Shown in pieces: positions 25,345-34,488 of a stretch of 64,000 bases of DNA. The translations under genes were made by a program, and so were the position numbers. The stretch's first letter is position 1. Every line of letters starts with the position of its first letter. Origin of the DNA: Sandarakinorhabdus sp. (lineage in GTDB: Bacteria; Pseudomonadota; Alphaproteobacteria; Sphingomonadales; Sphingomonadaceae); NCBI GenBank assembly GCA_020692215.1, contig JAIMKW010000005.1, positions 124,001 through 188,000 of the forward strand, written 5' to 3'. The notes beneath the pieces are model-generated. The model made no database searches, was not told the origin of the DNA, and worked only from the letters and a program-made list of their open reading frames with translations.

Positions 25345-25770
25345 CTAGATGTGGATTTCGCGCGGCGGCGGATCTGCCAGGGACAGCTTGTCGAGAATGA
25401 GGGCGGTCGCGTCGCGGACGGCGAGCATCACGAGGCGCAAGTGGCATTCGGCTTCGGGAAGGCAGTTTTCGCACGGCTCGTAGGCGAGGCGGCTGGCGCA
25501 GGGCACGAGTGCGAGCGAGCCGCGGGTGATGCGGATGATATCGCCATAGCTGATGTCGGTGGGGGGCTTTTCGAGCCAGTAGCCGCCGGCGCGGCCGCGC
25601 TTGGTGCCAACAAGGCCTTCGCGGGAGAGTTCGGAAAGAATGACCGTGAGGAATTTGCGGGGGATGCGCTGGGCGTCTGCAATTTCACCGATCTGCACGG
25701 GGCCATCGCCATGGCGCTGCGCCAGATACTGGAGTGCCCTTATGGCATAGCGCGACTTCATGTTGAGCAT
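25345..25770 (-). CDS. Rrf2-family transcriptional regulator with cysteine cluster
   Basis: A 141-residue regulator with an N-terminal winged helix (MKSRYAIRALQYLAQRHGDGPVQIGEIADAQRIPRKFLTVIL, then LVGTKRGRAGGYWL) and cysteines at residues 91, 100, 103 and 109. The spacing of the last three fits IscR/NsrR-type iron-sulfur ligands, so it may sense iron-sulfur status, nitric oxide or redox state. It lies between cydB (73 bp away) and chrA (6 bp away), all on the minus strand, which suggests control of the bd oxidase or the transporter. Translation may start at 25761. Confidence 0.88.
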   Translation of the reverse strand: MLNMKSRYAIRALQYLAQRHGDGPVQIGEIADAQRIPRKFLTVILSELSREGLVGTKRGRAGGYWLEKPPTDISYGDIIRITRGSLALVPCASRLAYEPCENCLPEAECHLRLVMLAVRDATALILDKLSLADPPPREIHI

Positions 25771-25842
25771 GGGATTGACCCATGCAGCGGAATGGCTGTT
25801 TTTTCAATCCAAATGAGAGACTTTGGTGGGTGGCCTGCCGGA

Positions 25843-26850
25843 TCAACCGTAACTGAGCTCTGTTGCCTTGCCGCGGAACACCCAGTGGGCGAACACCGAA
25901 TAGGCGAGGATGACAGGGAGCACGAACAGCGTTCCGATAAGGATGATGGAGAGCGCTTCGGGGCTGCTGGCTGCATCCCAGATGGTGAGCCTGTCGGGCA
26001 CGATATAGGGGAAGAAGCTGTAGGCGAGGCCGAAAAATCCGAGGATGAACAGGGCTGTCGCCATGGCGAGCGGCACCCATGACAGCCTGTCTTGTGCGCG
26101 TGGCGCACCCTTAAGGAAGATATGGAGGCCGGCGAAGACAAGGATCGTCATCAGCGGGATAGGTGCAAGCGCGATGATTTCGGGCATGCTGAACCATTTG
26201 GCGAAGATGCGGGGCGAGACGAGTGGGGTTGCAAGCGAGACGACGGCCATGCCGAGTGCTGACAGGAGAAGGCTGGTGCGGGCCCAGCGGACCGCCTTTA
26301 TTTGGAGCGCGCCCTCGGCCTTCAGGATCAGCCAGCAGGCGCCGATGAAGATATAGCCAGCCGCTAGGCAGGCGGCGGTGAGGAGGCTGAAACCGACAGC
26401 CGCCCAGCTGCGCTCGAAGCCCAGAATATAGGCGCCGAGCATATAACCCTGGGTGAGCGCGGTGATGAGTGAGCCGGTGAAGAAGATGCGGTTCCAGAGC
26501 GGTTTGCGAGGTTCTGGAGCCTTGGCGCGGAATTCGAAGGCGACGCCGCGCATGATGAGGCCGATGAGCATGAGGGCGACCGGCAGGTACAAGGCGGTGA
26601 GAATGACGCCGTGGGCTATGGGGAATGCAACCAGCAGGATGCCGATGCCCAGCACGAGCCAGGTTTCGTTTGCATCCCAGAAGGGGCCTATGGATGCGAC
26701 CATTCTGTCTTGGTGGTCCCTCGGCTGGCCCCAGGTGAGCATGCCGACGCCGAGATCGAAGCCATCGAGAACAACGTAGAGCAGGATGGATATGCCCATC
26801 AGCCCGGCGAAGATGACGGGGAGCCAGTGGGGATCGATGAAGGGCTGCAT
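25843..26850 (-). CDS. cydB: Cytochrome bd ubiquinol oxidase subunit II
   Basis: Subunit II of a bd-type quinol oxidase, a high-affinity terminal oxidase of the inner membrane. The 335-residue protein starts with LPVIFAGLMGISILLYVVLDGFDLGVGMLTW, the diagnostic CydB N-terminus, and contains RDHQDRMVASIGPFWDANETWLVLG. Eight to nine membrane segments are visible. Length is at the short end, as in cyanide-insensitive (CioB) types. It begins 4 bp after the cydA stop. Confidence 0.96.
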   Translation of the reverse strand: MQPFIDPHWLPVIFAGLMGISILLYVVLDGFDLGVGMLTWGQPRDHQDRMVASIGPFWDANETWLVLGIGILLVAFPIAHGVILTALYLPVALMLIGLIMRGVAFEFRAKAPEPRKPLWNRIFFTGSLITALTQGYMLGAYILGFERSWAAVGFSLLTAACLAAGYIFIGACWLILKAEGALQIKAVRWARTSLLLSALGMAVVSLATPLVSPRIFAKWFSMPEIIALAPIPLMTILVFAGLHIFLKGAPRAQDRLSWVPLAMATALFILGFFGLAYSFFPYIVPDRLTIWDAASSPEALSIILIGTLFVLPVILAYSVFAHWVFRGKATELSYG

Positions 26851-26854
26851 CGCG

Positions 26855-28228
26855 CTACTCCGCCGGAAGGGCTTCGGGGGTGGTCATCACCGGCGGGAAC
26901 ATCGGCCGGTCGTCTGCTGGCGCGCCGCCCTTCTTCGCGAGGTGGAAGATGACTGCGATGTAGGCAGCGAGCAGCAAGACGTAGGTGATGAGGTAGAGGA
27001 TGAGAGTGGAGGCGATCATGCCGGCGGGCACGTCGGACGCGGCCTCGCGGGTCATCAGAACGCCCGTGACCAGCCAGGGCTGCCGCCCGATTTCGGTGAC
27101 ATACCAGCCGGCCAGCGTTGCGACCCAGCCGGAAAAGGTCATGCCGACAAGGGCTGCGCCCATCCATTTGGGAAGGCCATCGAGGCCACGGCGCCAGAGC
27201 AGGAAGGCGGCGGTCCATGAGACGGCCAGCATCAGCAGGCCCGTGCCGACCATCACGCGGAAGGACCAGAAGACCTGGGCTACGGGTGGGTGCTTGCCGA
27301 TATAATCATTGAGACCGGGGACGACGCCATCTGCCTTGTGGGTGAGGATGAGGCTGGCGCCATAGGGGAGCTCGAGCGCGTAGCGGGTGGTGCGGCTCTT
27401 TTCGTCGGGAAGGCCGAACAGGACCAGCGGAACTTCGGCGCGGGTTTCCCAATTGGCTTCCATGGCCGCCACCTTGGCGGGTTGATGTTCAAGCGTGTTG
27501 AGGCCGTGGAAATCGCCTGCGAGGATCTGCAGCGGGATTATGACGGCAGCCGTGAGTATGCCAGCTTTGAGCGCCTTGCCGACGGCGGGTGCCCGATCCC
27601 CCCGGAACCAGCGCCAGGCGCTGATGCCCGCAATCAGGAAGGATACCGTGAGGCCGGAGGCGAGCAGCATGTGGGTGAGCCGATAGGGCATGGACGGATT
27701 GAACAGGATGGCGAGCCAGTCGGTTGCGTGGGCGACGCCATCTCGCATTTCGAAGCCGACAGGTGTGTGCATCCAGCTGTTGAGGACAAGGATCCAGAAG
27801 GCCGACATGGTGGTGCCCAGCGCCACGAGGACAGTGGCAAGCGTGTGCACCCAGTTGGGGACCCGGCCGAAGCCGAACAGCATGATCCCGAGGAACACGG
27901 CTTCGAGGAAGAAGGCAGTGAGGACTTCATAGGCCAGGAGGGGCCCGGCGATATTGCCGACCTTTTCCATGAATCCGGGCCAGTTGGTGCCGAACTGGAA
28001 GCTCATGGTGATGCCCGAGACGACGCCCATTGCGAAGCTGAGCGCAAAGATCTTCACCCAGAAGCGGTAGGCTTCCATCCAGGATTCATCGCGGGTGCGG
28101 TTGTAGGCGAGCTTCATGCCCAGCAGGATCCAGCCCAGCGCGATGGTGATGGTGGGGAAGAGGATGTGAAAGGAGATGTTGGCCGCGAACTGGATTCGGG
28201 CCAGCAGGAGGGGATCGAGGTCTGTCAT
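26855..28228 (-). CDS. cydA: Cytochrome bd ubiquinol oxidase subunit I
   Basis: Subunit I carries hemes b558, b595 and d and oxidises quinol. The 457-residue protein opens with LLLARIQFAANISFHILFPTITIALGWILLG, which includes the heme b595 ligand histidine, and has GPLLAYEVLTAFFLEAVFLGIMLFGFGRVP. The quinol loop is short, so it belongs to the CIO-like group, often less sensitive to cyanide. The ATG at 28228 overlaps the stop of the GbsR/MarR regulator gene, which leads this operon. Confidence 0.96.
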   Translation of the reverse strand: MTDLDPLLLARIQFAANISFHILFPTITIALGWILLGMKLAYNRTRDESWMEAYRFWVKIFALSFAMGVVSGITMSFQFGTNWPGFMEKVGNIAGPLLAYEVLTAFFLEAVFLGIMLFGFGRVPNWVHTLATVLVALGTTMSAFWILVLNSWMHTPVGFEMRDGVAHATDWLAILFNPSMPYRLTHMLLASGLTVSFLIAGISAWRWFRGDRAPAVGKALKAGILTAAVIIPLQILAGDFHGLNTLEHQPAKVAAMEANWETRAEVPLVLFGLPDEKSRTTRYALELPYGASLILTHKADGVVPGLNDYIGKHPPVAQVFWSFRVMVGTGLLMLAVSWTAAFLLWRRGLDGLPKWMGAALVGMTFSGWVATLAGWYVTEIGRQPWLVTGVLMTREAASDVPAGMIASTLILYLITYVLLLAAYIAVIFHLAKKGGAPADDRPMFPPVMTTPEALPAE

Positions 28229-28800
28229 GATGCTTTGCGATCCTTTTCGGCGCGGCCGGGTATCACGAAGAGCTTGTCTTTCAGGTCGAGCACCCGGGCG
28301 ACCCTGGAGCCAAGCGAAAGGAGCTGGACGAGGCGTTCGGTTTCGAGCTTTTCGATATCGGCATACCAGCGGGTGAGAAGCTCGATCTGATCGTGCATCG
28401 CGGCCATGCGCTGCTGGGCGTGCTGTTCGGCCGGGGTTTGCGGTGTTTCCATGAGGAGATCGCGCAGGACCGAGAGAGTTGGGTCGATCTCGCGCTTCTT
28501 GCGTTCTTCCACGAGGGTGCGGACGATCTGCCAGACATCGTCGGGAGTGGAGAAATATTCCCGCCGGTCGCCGGGCTGGTGGCGCATTTCCACGAGGCGC
28601 CAGCCTTGCAATTCTTTCAGGCCGATGGAGACGTTGGAGCGGGAGAAGCCGAGCGCCGCGCACAAATCCTCGGCGTTGAGCGGGCGATCGGCGAGGAACA
28701 GGAGGGCGTAAATCTGGCCGACGGTGCGGTTGATGCCCCAGCGCCCCCCCATTTCACCGAAGTGGAGGACGAAGGCCTGGACGAGGGGGGGCAGGTTCAT
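28225..28800 (-). CDS. GbsR/MarR-family transcriptional regulator
   Basis: A 191-residue winged-helix regulator of the GbsR branch: INRTVGQIYALLFLADRPLNAEDLCAALGFSRSNVSIGLKELQGWRLVE forms the DNA-binding domain (residues 24-72) and a beta-wing follows with RHQPGDRREYF. The C-terminal half is a long helix pair (residues 95-170), probably for dimerisation. Its gene leads the cydAB operon with a four-base overlap to cydA, and its start codon lies 15 bp from a 34-bp palindrome shared with the divergent mrp operon, so it probably controls both. Confidence 0.88.
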   Translation of the reverse strand: MNLPPLVQAFVLHFGEMGGRWGINRTVGQIYALLFLADRPLNAEDLCAALGFSRSNVSIGLKELQGWRLVEMRHQPGDRREYFSTPDDVWQIVRTLVEERKKREIDPTLSVLRDLLMETPQTPAEQHAQQRMAAMHDQIELLTRWYADIEKLETERLVQLLSLGSRVARVLDLKDKLFVIPGRAEKDRKAS

Positions 28801-28814
28801 GACTTGATTTTCAT

Positions 28815-28848
28815 TTTCCGAATTTCAGATATTCCTGAAAATAGGAAA
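28815..28848. promoter_or_regulatory. 34-bp palindromic operator between cyd and mrp operons
   Basis: The left arm, TTTCCGAATTTCAG (28815-28828), is matched by the right arm, CTGAAAATAGGAAA (28835-28848), at 12 of 14 positions around a 6-base centre. It is AT-rich in a GC-rich genome and lies just upstream of the GbsR/MarR gene and about 140 bp upstream of mrpA. A MarR-type dimer would fit such a site. The binding protein is inferred from position. Confidence 0.75.
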
Positions 28849-28985
28849 GAGGTGGACCATTGGCGATGTGGTCGCAGGTCGCACCTCAAAGCCTCTGCGC
28901 GGGCCGGGGTTCGATTTCGGGGCTGTTCATCTGGACGGCCGGGCCGATCATCCCTAGCTGGGACAGGTCCTGTTCCTTTCGTGCC

Positions 28986-31808
28986 ATGGTGGTGATGAAC
29001 CAGCTTCTGCTTGTTGCCCTGCTGATCCTGCCTTTTGCGGCGCTGCCCTTGGTGGCGGCCGCCGCCGCGCAATCGCGGCGCATGGGCGGTTTTTCGACCG
29101 GGGCGGTCATGCTGGCGGGGCTTGTGCTGCTGGGGCTATTGGCCCCTGCCGTTTTTGGTGGCGAGACGATCATCGTCTCCACGTCGTGGCTGCCCGATTG
29201 GGGCCTGAACCTTGCACTGAGGCTGGATGGGCTGGCGTTGCTGTTCGTGCTGCTGATTTACGGGATCGGCGCCCTGATTGTTCTGTATGCCTATTATTAC
29301 ATGCCCGATTATGACGGGCTTGGGCGCTTCTATCTGATCCTGCTGGCCTTTGCCGGCGGGATGCTGGGCGTGGTGATGGCCGAGAATGTGCTGCTGATGC
29401 TGCTGTTCTGGGAAATTACCAGCCTGACCTCGTTTCTGCTGATCGCCTATAAATACAAGGACAAGGAGGCGCGGATCGCAGCAAGGATGGCGCTGGCGGT
29501 GACCGGTGGCGGCGGGCTGGCGCTTTTGGCCGGGCTGCTTCTGCTGGGGCACATTGCCGGCAGTTTCGAGCTTTCGGTGATCCTGGCAAGCGGGCCGTTG
29601 ATCAGAAGCCATGCGCTGTATCCTGTGATGCTGGTGCTCGTGCTTGTGGGGGCCTTCACGAAATCTGCGCAGTTCCCCTTCCATTTCTGGCTGCCTAACG
29701 CGATGGCCGCGCCGACGCCGGTGAGCGCCTATCTGCATTCTGCCACCATGGTGAAGGCCGGCGTGTTCCTGCTGGCGCGTTTCTATCCGGCGCTGGCAGG
29801 AACGGACTTGTGGTTCCTGCTGGTGACCACGACCGGGGCCATCACCTTCGTCTTCGGCGCCTACGTTGCGCTTCTGAAGCATGATTTCAAAGGCCTGTTG
29901 GCCTTTTCGACGATCAGCCATCTGGGGCTGATAACGATGCTGTTCGGGCTTGGGACCGAGCTGAGCCCGATTGCCGCGGTGTTCCACATCATCAACCATG
30001 CCGTTTTCAAGGCATCGCTGTTCATGGCGGCCGGGATCATCGACCATGAGTGCGGGACGCGCGATATGCGGCGGATCAACGGCATGTGGAAATATATGCC
30101 GATAACCGCGACGCTGGGCATATTGGCATCGGGCGCGATGGCGGGGGTTCCGTTCCTGAACGGCTTCCTTTCCAAGGAGATGTTCTTCGCTGAAACGGTT
30201 GCGCACCCGGCGCTTTCGGGGACCTGGGCGTTCCTGCTGCCAGGTGTTGCGACCATCGGGGGCATACTTTCGGCGGCCTATTCCGCACGGTTTGTGCATG
30301 ACGTGTTCTTCAACGGGGATCCGATCGACCTGCCGCGCACGCCGCACGAGCCGGTCCGCTGGATGCGGCTGCCGATTGAAATTCTGGTCGCGATCGTGAT
30401 TGCCGTGGGACTGTTGCCGCAGCTGGTGGTGGCGCCGCTTCTGCATGTGGCATCGGAGGCGGTGCTGATGCACAGCCTGCCGCCCTTCAAGCTGGCGATC
30501 TGGCATGGCATCAACCTGCCGCTGGTGATGAGCCTTGTGGCGCTTGGGGGTGGGCTGGTCTGGTACTGGCGGCGTGAGAAGTTGTTCACGTTGCACGACC
30601 GTTATTCCATCGGGATGTCGAGCCCGGTGGCGTTCGAGCGGGCCTATGCCGCATTAAGCTGGGGGGCCTGCCGGATCATGGCGGCAATCGATCGTGAGTC
30701 GGTGCGCCAGTATGTGGGGTTGTTCCTGATGTTTGTGCTGGCGGCGGGGCTCTGGGCCTGGATGGGCGTGGAGGGCGCGATGCTGGCAGGCCCGCTGGCG
30801 CCGACCCCTGTCGATGCTGTGGGGTGGGTTGCATTTCTGGTGCTGCTGACCGGCCTGATGGGGGCGACGTTGCTGCACCGCAAGCGGCTGGTGGCGGTGA
30901 TTTTCCTGAGTGTTGTCGGGCTTGTGGTTTCGCTGGTCTTCATTCGTTTTGCGGCGCCCGACCTTGCGCTGACCCAGCTTTCCGTTGAGCTGGCGACGAT
31001 CCTGCTGTTTCTGCTGGCGCTGCGGTTTCTGCCCCAGGACGCCAGGCGCGAGACCAGCGCGGATGTGCGGTGGCGCGACGCGCTTCTGGCCGGTGTGGCC
31101 GGGCTTGGGGTTGCGCTGCTGGCCTTTGCGATGCTGACGCGGCCATTCGAGACGATTTCGGGCTTTCACATTGCGCAGGCGAAGCCGGGCGGCGGCGGGA
31201 CCAATGTGGTGAACGTGACCCTGGTGGACTTCCGCGGGTTCGATACGCTGGGTGAAATTGCGGTTCTGGCGCTGGCGGCGCTGGGGATGCAGGCGCTTCT
31301 GGAGGGGCTGCGGCTTACGCCCATGGTGGGCAATGCCCGGACACGGGCCGACCGATACCCCATCATGCTGGAGATGATGATGCGGCCGCTGCTGCCGTTG
31401 GCTCTGGCGGTGGCGGTGTATATCTTCCTGCGCGGCCACAACATGCCGGGTGGCGGGTTCATCGCCGGGCTGATCGCGGCGATGGCGCTGCTTTTGCAGT
31501 ATCTTGCGGCTGGGATAGACTATGCGACGGCCCGGATCCGGGCCGACATGGTGCGCGTGCTGGGTGCGGGGCTGCTGATTGCGACAGCGACCGGGCTGGC
31601 GAGCTGGCTGTTCGGGTACCCATTCCTGACGAGCGCCTTCACCTATGTCTATCCGCCGGTGATCGACAAGTTCGAACTGGCGTCTGCCATGCTGTTCGAC
31701 CTGGGCATCTTCCTTGTGGTGGTGGCAACGATCGTTGTTGCGCTGAGCGAGCTTGGCATGCTGAGCCGCCGCGAGAAGCCGGCCGACCCTGCCGGACTGA
31801 AGGGCTAG
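28986..31808 (+). CDS. mrpA: Mrp Na+/H+ antiporter subunit A fused to B (MrpAB)
   Basis: This 940-residue membrane protein is the largest subunit of the multi-subunit Mrp cation/proton antiporter, related to complex I. Residues 1 to about 770 correspond to MrpA, with the conserved glutamate in LLFWEITSLTSFLL and the lysine in FTKSAQFPFHFWLPNAM. Residues from about 790, with RYPIMLEMMMRPLLPLALAVAVYIFLRGHNMPGGGFIAGLI, are the MrpB domain, so A and B are fused as in group-2 operons of rhizobia. The start could be 28986 or 28995; an open frame upstream lacks membrane character. First gene of the operon. Confidence 0.93.
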   Translation: MVVMNQLLLVALLILPFAALPLVAAAAAQSRRMGGFSTGAVMLAGLVLLGLLAPAVFGGETIIVSTSWLPDWGLNLALRLDGLALLFVLLIYGIGALIVLYAYYYMPDYDGLGRFYLILLAFAGGMLGVVMAENVLLMLLFWEITSLTSFLLIAYKYKDKEARIAARMALAVTGGGGLALLAGLLLLGHIAGSFELSVILASGPLIRSHALYPVMLVLVLVGAFTKSAQFPFHFWLPNAMAAPTPVSAYLHSATMVKAGVFLLARFYPALAGTDLWFLLVTTTGAITFVFGAYVALLKHDFKGLLAFSTISHLGLITMLFGLGTELSPIAAVFHIINHAVFKASLFMAAGIIDHECGTRDMRRINGMWKYMPITATLGILASGAMAGVPFLNGFLSKEMFFAETVAHPALSGTWAFLLPGVATIGGILSAAYSARFVHDVFFNGDPIDLPRTPHEPVRWMRLPIEILVAIVIAVGLLPQLVVAPLLHVASEAVLMHSLPPFKLAIWHGINLPLVMSLVALGGGLVWYWRREKLFTLHDRYSIGMSSPVAFERAYAALSWGACRIMAAIDRESVRQYVGLFLMFVLAAGLWAWMGVEGAMLAGPLAPTPVDAVGWVAFLVLLTGLMGATLLHRKRLVAVIFLSVVGLVVSLVFIRFAAPDLALTQLSVELATILLFLLALRFLPQDARRETSADVRWRDALLAGVAGLGVALLAFAMLTRPFETISGFHIAQAKPGGGGTNVVNVTLVDFRGFDTLGEIAVLALAALGMQALLEGLRLTPMVGNARTRADRYPIMLEMMMRPLLPLALAVAVYIFLRGHNMPGGGFIAGLIAAMALLLQYLAAGIDYATARIRADMVRVLGAGLLIATATGLASWLFGYPFLTSAFTYVYPPVIDKFELASAMLFDLGIFLVVVATIVVALSELGMLSRREKPADPAGLKG

Positions 31809-31812
31809 AGGC

Positions 31813-32214
31813 GTGGAGATCCTGATCGCGCTTTCCATCGGGCTGATCTTTGCCTGCGGCATTTATCTGGTTCTCCGGCCGCGCAGCTTTTCGGTTGTGC
31901 TGGGGCTGACCTTGCTGGCCTATGGGGTGAACCTTCTGATCTTCCTTGGTGGCGGGATTGACCGTGTTGTGCCGCCCCTGTCGCTGCCGGGTGCGACCGG
32001 GCTTGCGGACCCCTTGCCGCAGGCGCTGGTGCTGACCGCGATCGTGATCGGTTTCGGCATGACGGCCTATCTGGTGGCGCTGGCGTTGCGGACGCTGGGT
32101 GAGACCGGTTCGGACCGGGTGGATGGCGCCGGAGTGGATGGCGCCGGGCTGGAGGCTGATGGTTCGGAGGATGATCGCGCGGATAGCGGCCCTGACGGGG
32201 AGGCTCCGCGATGA
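31813..32214 (+). CDS. mrpC: Mrp antiporter subunit C
   Basis: A small membrane subunit related to NuoK of complex I. The first 95 of 133 residues hold three hydrophobic helices with the MrpC sequence GIYLVLRPRSFSVVLGLTLLAYGVNLLIFLGG and ADPLPQALVLTAIVIGFGMTAYLVALALR. The last 35 residues form a charged Asp/Gly-rich tail, longer than usual. It starts with GTG 4 bp after mrpA and overlaps mrpD by four bases. Confidence 0.94.
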   Translation: MEILIALSIGLIFACGIYLVLRPRSFSVVLGLTLLAYGVNLLIFLGGGIDRVVPPLSLPGATGLADPLPQALVLTAIVIGFGMTAYLVALALRTLGETGSDRVDGAGVDGAGLEADGSEDDRADSGPDGEAPR

Positions 32215-33731
32215 GCCACCTGCCGATCCTGCCCATTCTCATTCCATTTGTGGCTGCCGCCCTGCTTCTGCTGCTGGGGCGCACGGCCGCGCCCTTTCAT
32301 CGCACTGTTGCCATGGGGGCCATGCTGCTGGGGGCGGCTTCGACGCTGGCGCTGGCATCTGAAGCGGGAACCGGCGCCATTTCGGTTTATGCGCTGGGCA
32401 ATTGGCGGGCTCCGTTCGGGATCGTGCTGGTGGTTGACCGGCTGGCCGCGACCATGGCGATGCTGGTCTATGCGATTGCGATCCCTGCGCTGCTGATGGC
32501 GACCGGGGGAACAGACCGGCTTGGCCGCCATTTTCACGCGCTGTTCCTGCTGCAGGTTGCCGGGCTGTCGGGCGCGTTCCTGACCGGCGACCTGTTCAAC
32601 CTGTTCGTGTTCTTCGAAATCTTGTTGCTCGCCTCTTATGCCTTGCTGGTGCACGGTGGCGGGGCGCAGCGGGCGCAGTCGGGCATGGCCTATGTGATCC
32701 TGAACCTTGTGGGATCGACGCTGTTCCTGGTGGCGGTTGCCTTTATTTATGGCACGCTGGGAACCTTGAACATGGCCGATATCGCCATTGTGCTGCCCAA
32801 TGTGCCGGCCGGAGACCTGGCGCTGGTGCGGACGGCCTTTGCCATTCTTGCAGCGGTGTTCCTGTTGAAGGCGGCTGTCCTGCCGATGGCCTTCTGGTTG
32901 CCGCATGTCTATTCGGCCGCGACCCCTGCGGTGGGAGCGTTGTTTGCGATCATGACGAAAGTGGGGATCGTTTCCCTGTTGCGGCTGAGCGTGATCGGGT
33001 TCGGGACGGCGAAGGCCACGCAGGGATTGTTGCTTCCGTGGTTGCCGGTGCTGGCGCTTGCGACCATCGCGCTGGGGACTGTGGGCGTGTTTGCGGCCAA
33101 GCGGTTGGCGACCATTGCCGCCAATCTGGTGTTGATATCATCGGGCACGCTGCTGTTTGCGGTGGCCTTTGCCGATGGGACCGCGACGGCTGCGCTGCTA
33201 TACTATCTGCCGCATACGACGCTTGCGACCGGCGGCCTGTTCCTGCTGTCTGGTCTGCTTGCCGAGCGGCGGGGCGAGCTGGGCGACCGGCTGGTGCGCG
33301 GGCCGAGCGTTGGCAACAGGGCGATGATCGGCGGGGCTTTTGCCGTGCTGGCGGTCGGGCTTGCGGCCTTGCCGCCGCTGTCGGGCTTTCTGGGCAAGCT
33401 GATGTTGCTGCAGGGGGCTGGATCCGGTGCCTGGAAGACAATCTGGTGGGGCACCCTGCTGCTTTCTGGGCTGGGCGTCACGCTGGTGCTTTCGCGCTCT
33501 GCGAGCCTGTTGTTCTGGCAGCCCGAGACCCCATTCCCTTCGCGGCCCTTCGGGTTCGGGCCGGGGCTGGCGCTGGTGCTGCTGGTGGTGGTCGGGCCTG
33601 CGCTGACCATCGGCGCGGCACCTGTGGCCGGCTGGGCGCGGGCTGCATCCGAGCAACTGCATGCGCGCGACCCCTATGTGTCAGCGGTGCTGGGCGATGG
33701 GCCCGACACGGAGCGGGAGCGGCGGCCTTGA
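32211..33731 (+). CDS. mrpD: Mrp antiporter subunit D
   Basis: A 506-residue antiporter-like subunit homologous to NuoM/NuoN, expected to form a proton channel. It has about fourteen hydrophobic helices, the conserved glutamate in LFVFFEILLLASYALLVHGG and the lysine in FLLKAAVLPMAFWLPHVYSAATPAVGALFAIMTKVG. It overlaps mrpC (ATGA) and mrpE (TTGA), in the invariant A-B-C-D-E-F-G order of Mrp operons. Confidence 0.95.
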   Translation: MSHLPILPILIPFVAAALLLLLGRTAAPFHRTVAMGAMLLGAASTLALASEAGTGAISVYALGNWRAPFGIVLVVDRLAATMAMLVYAIAIPALLMATGGTDRLGRHFHALFLLQVAGLSGAFLTGDLFNLFVFFEILLLASYALLVHGGGAQRAQSGMAYVILNLVGSTLFLVAVAFIYGTLGTLNMADIAIVLPNVPAGDLALVRTAFAILAAVFLLKAAVLPMAFWLPHVYSAATPAVGALFAIMTKVGIVSLLRLSVIGFGTAKATQGLLLPWLPVLALATIALGTVGVFAAKRLATIAANLVLISSGTLLFAVAFADGTATAALLYYLPHTTLATGGLFLLSGLLAERRGELGDRLVRGPSVGNRAMIGGAFAVLAVGLAALPPLSGFLGKLMLLQGAGSGAWKTIWWGTLLLSGLGVTLVLSRSASLLFWQPETPFPSRPFGFGPGLALVLLVVVGPALTIGAAPVAGWARAASEQLHARDPYVSAVLGDGPDTERERRP

Positions 33732-34225
33732 CGATCAGGAAGCGCCTTCTTCCCCAGCCTTTCGTGAGCGTGGCGGTGCTGGGACTGTGGCTGGTGATGG
33801 TATCGGCCTTCACGCTGGGCAGCCTGCTGATGGGGGCTATCCTGGCTGTGCTGATCCCCTTGTTCACGCAGCGCTTCTGGCCGGACAGGCCGCTGGTGCG
33901 GCGGCCGGTTCTGGCGGTGCGGCTGTTCCTTCGGGTGTGCTTCGATATCGTGCTGGCGAACTGGGAGGTTGCGCGGCTGGTGCTGGGGCCGATCGGGCGG
34001 ATCCATCCGCGCTTTTTCGATCTGCCGCTGGATATCGACGACCCCTTTGTTGCCACTTTGCTGGCGAGCATCATCTCTTTGACCCCGGGCACCGTTTCGG
34101 TGGATATCGACACGGAGGCCCGCCTGATCCACGTGCATGGCCTGAACGTGGGCGATGAGGGCGCCGCAATCGCGGCGATCAAGGCCCGCTATGAGGCGCC
34201 GCTGAAGGAGATCTTCCAGTGCTGA
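33728..34225 (+). CDS. mrpE: Mrp antiporter subunit E
   Basis: A 165-residue subunit with two or three N-terminal hydrophobic helices and the MrpE domain PVLAVRLFLRVCFDIVLANWEVARLVLGPIGRIHPRFFDLPLDIDDPFVATLLASIISLTPGTVSVDID. No ATG lies near the start; the TTG at 33728 overlaps the mrpD stop (TTGA) and gives the normal N-terminus (LTIRKRLLPQPF). Its stop lies inside mrpF. Confidence 0.92.
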   Translation: MTIRKRLLPQPFVSVAVLGLWLVMVSAFTLGSLLMGAILAVLIPLFTQRFWPDRPLVRRPVLAVRLFLRVCFDIVLANWEVARLVLGPIGRIHPRFFDLPLDIDDPFVATLLASIISLTPGTVSVDIDTEARLIHVHGLNVGDEGAAIAAIKARYEAPLKEIFQC

Positions 34226-34488
34226 GCATTGTTCTGCCGATCGCGCTTTCGGCCATCGGGGTGGCTTTCGTGCTGAACCTGTGGCGGCTGGTGAAAGGGC
34301 CGGATGCGACCGACCGGATCCTGGCGCTGGATACCATGACGATCAATGCGATTGCGCTGATCATGCTGCTTGGGATCGCGCTGGGCACGACGGTGTATTT
34401 CGAAGCGGCGCTTATCCTGGCGATGATGGGCTTTGTGGGCACGGTTGCGCTGTGCAAGTTCCTGCTGGGCGGGGACATCATCGAATGA
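34219..34488 (+). CDS. mrpF: Mrp antiporter subunit F
   Basis: An 89-residue membrane subunit with three hydrophobic helices and the family sequence RLVKGPDATDRILALDTMTINAIALIMLLGI. It starts with GTG at 34219, overlapping mrpE by seven bases, and overlaps mrpG by four. MrpF helps form the cation path together with A and G. Confidence 0.94.
   Translation: MLSIVLPIALSAIGVAFVLNLWRLVKGPDATDRILALDTMTINAIALIMLLGIALGTTVYFEAALILAMMGFVGTVALCKFLLGGDIIE

Noticed and set aside
28860..28985. Longer N-terminus for MrpA
   Set aside because: The added 42 residues are not hydrophobic and would read through the likely promoter and leader of the operon.
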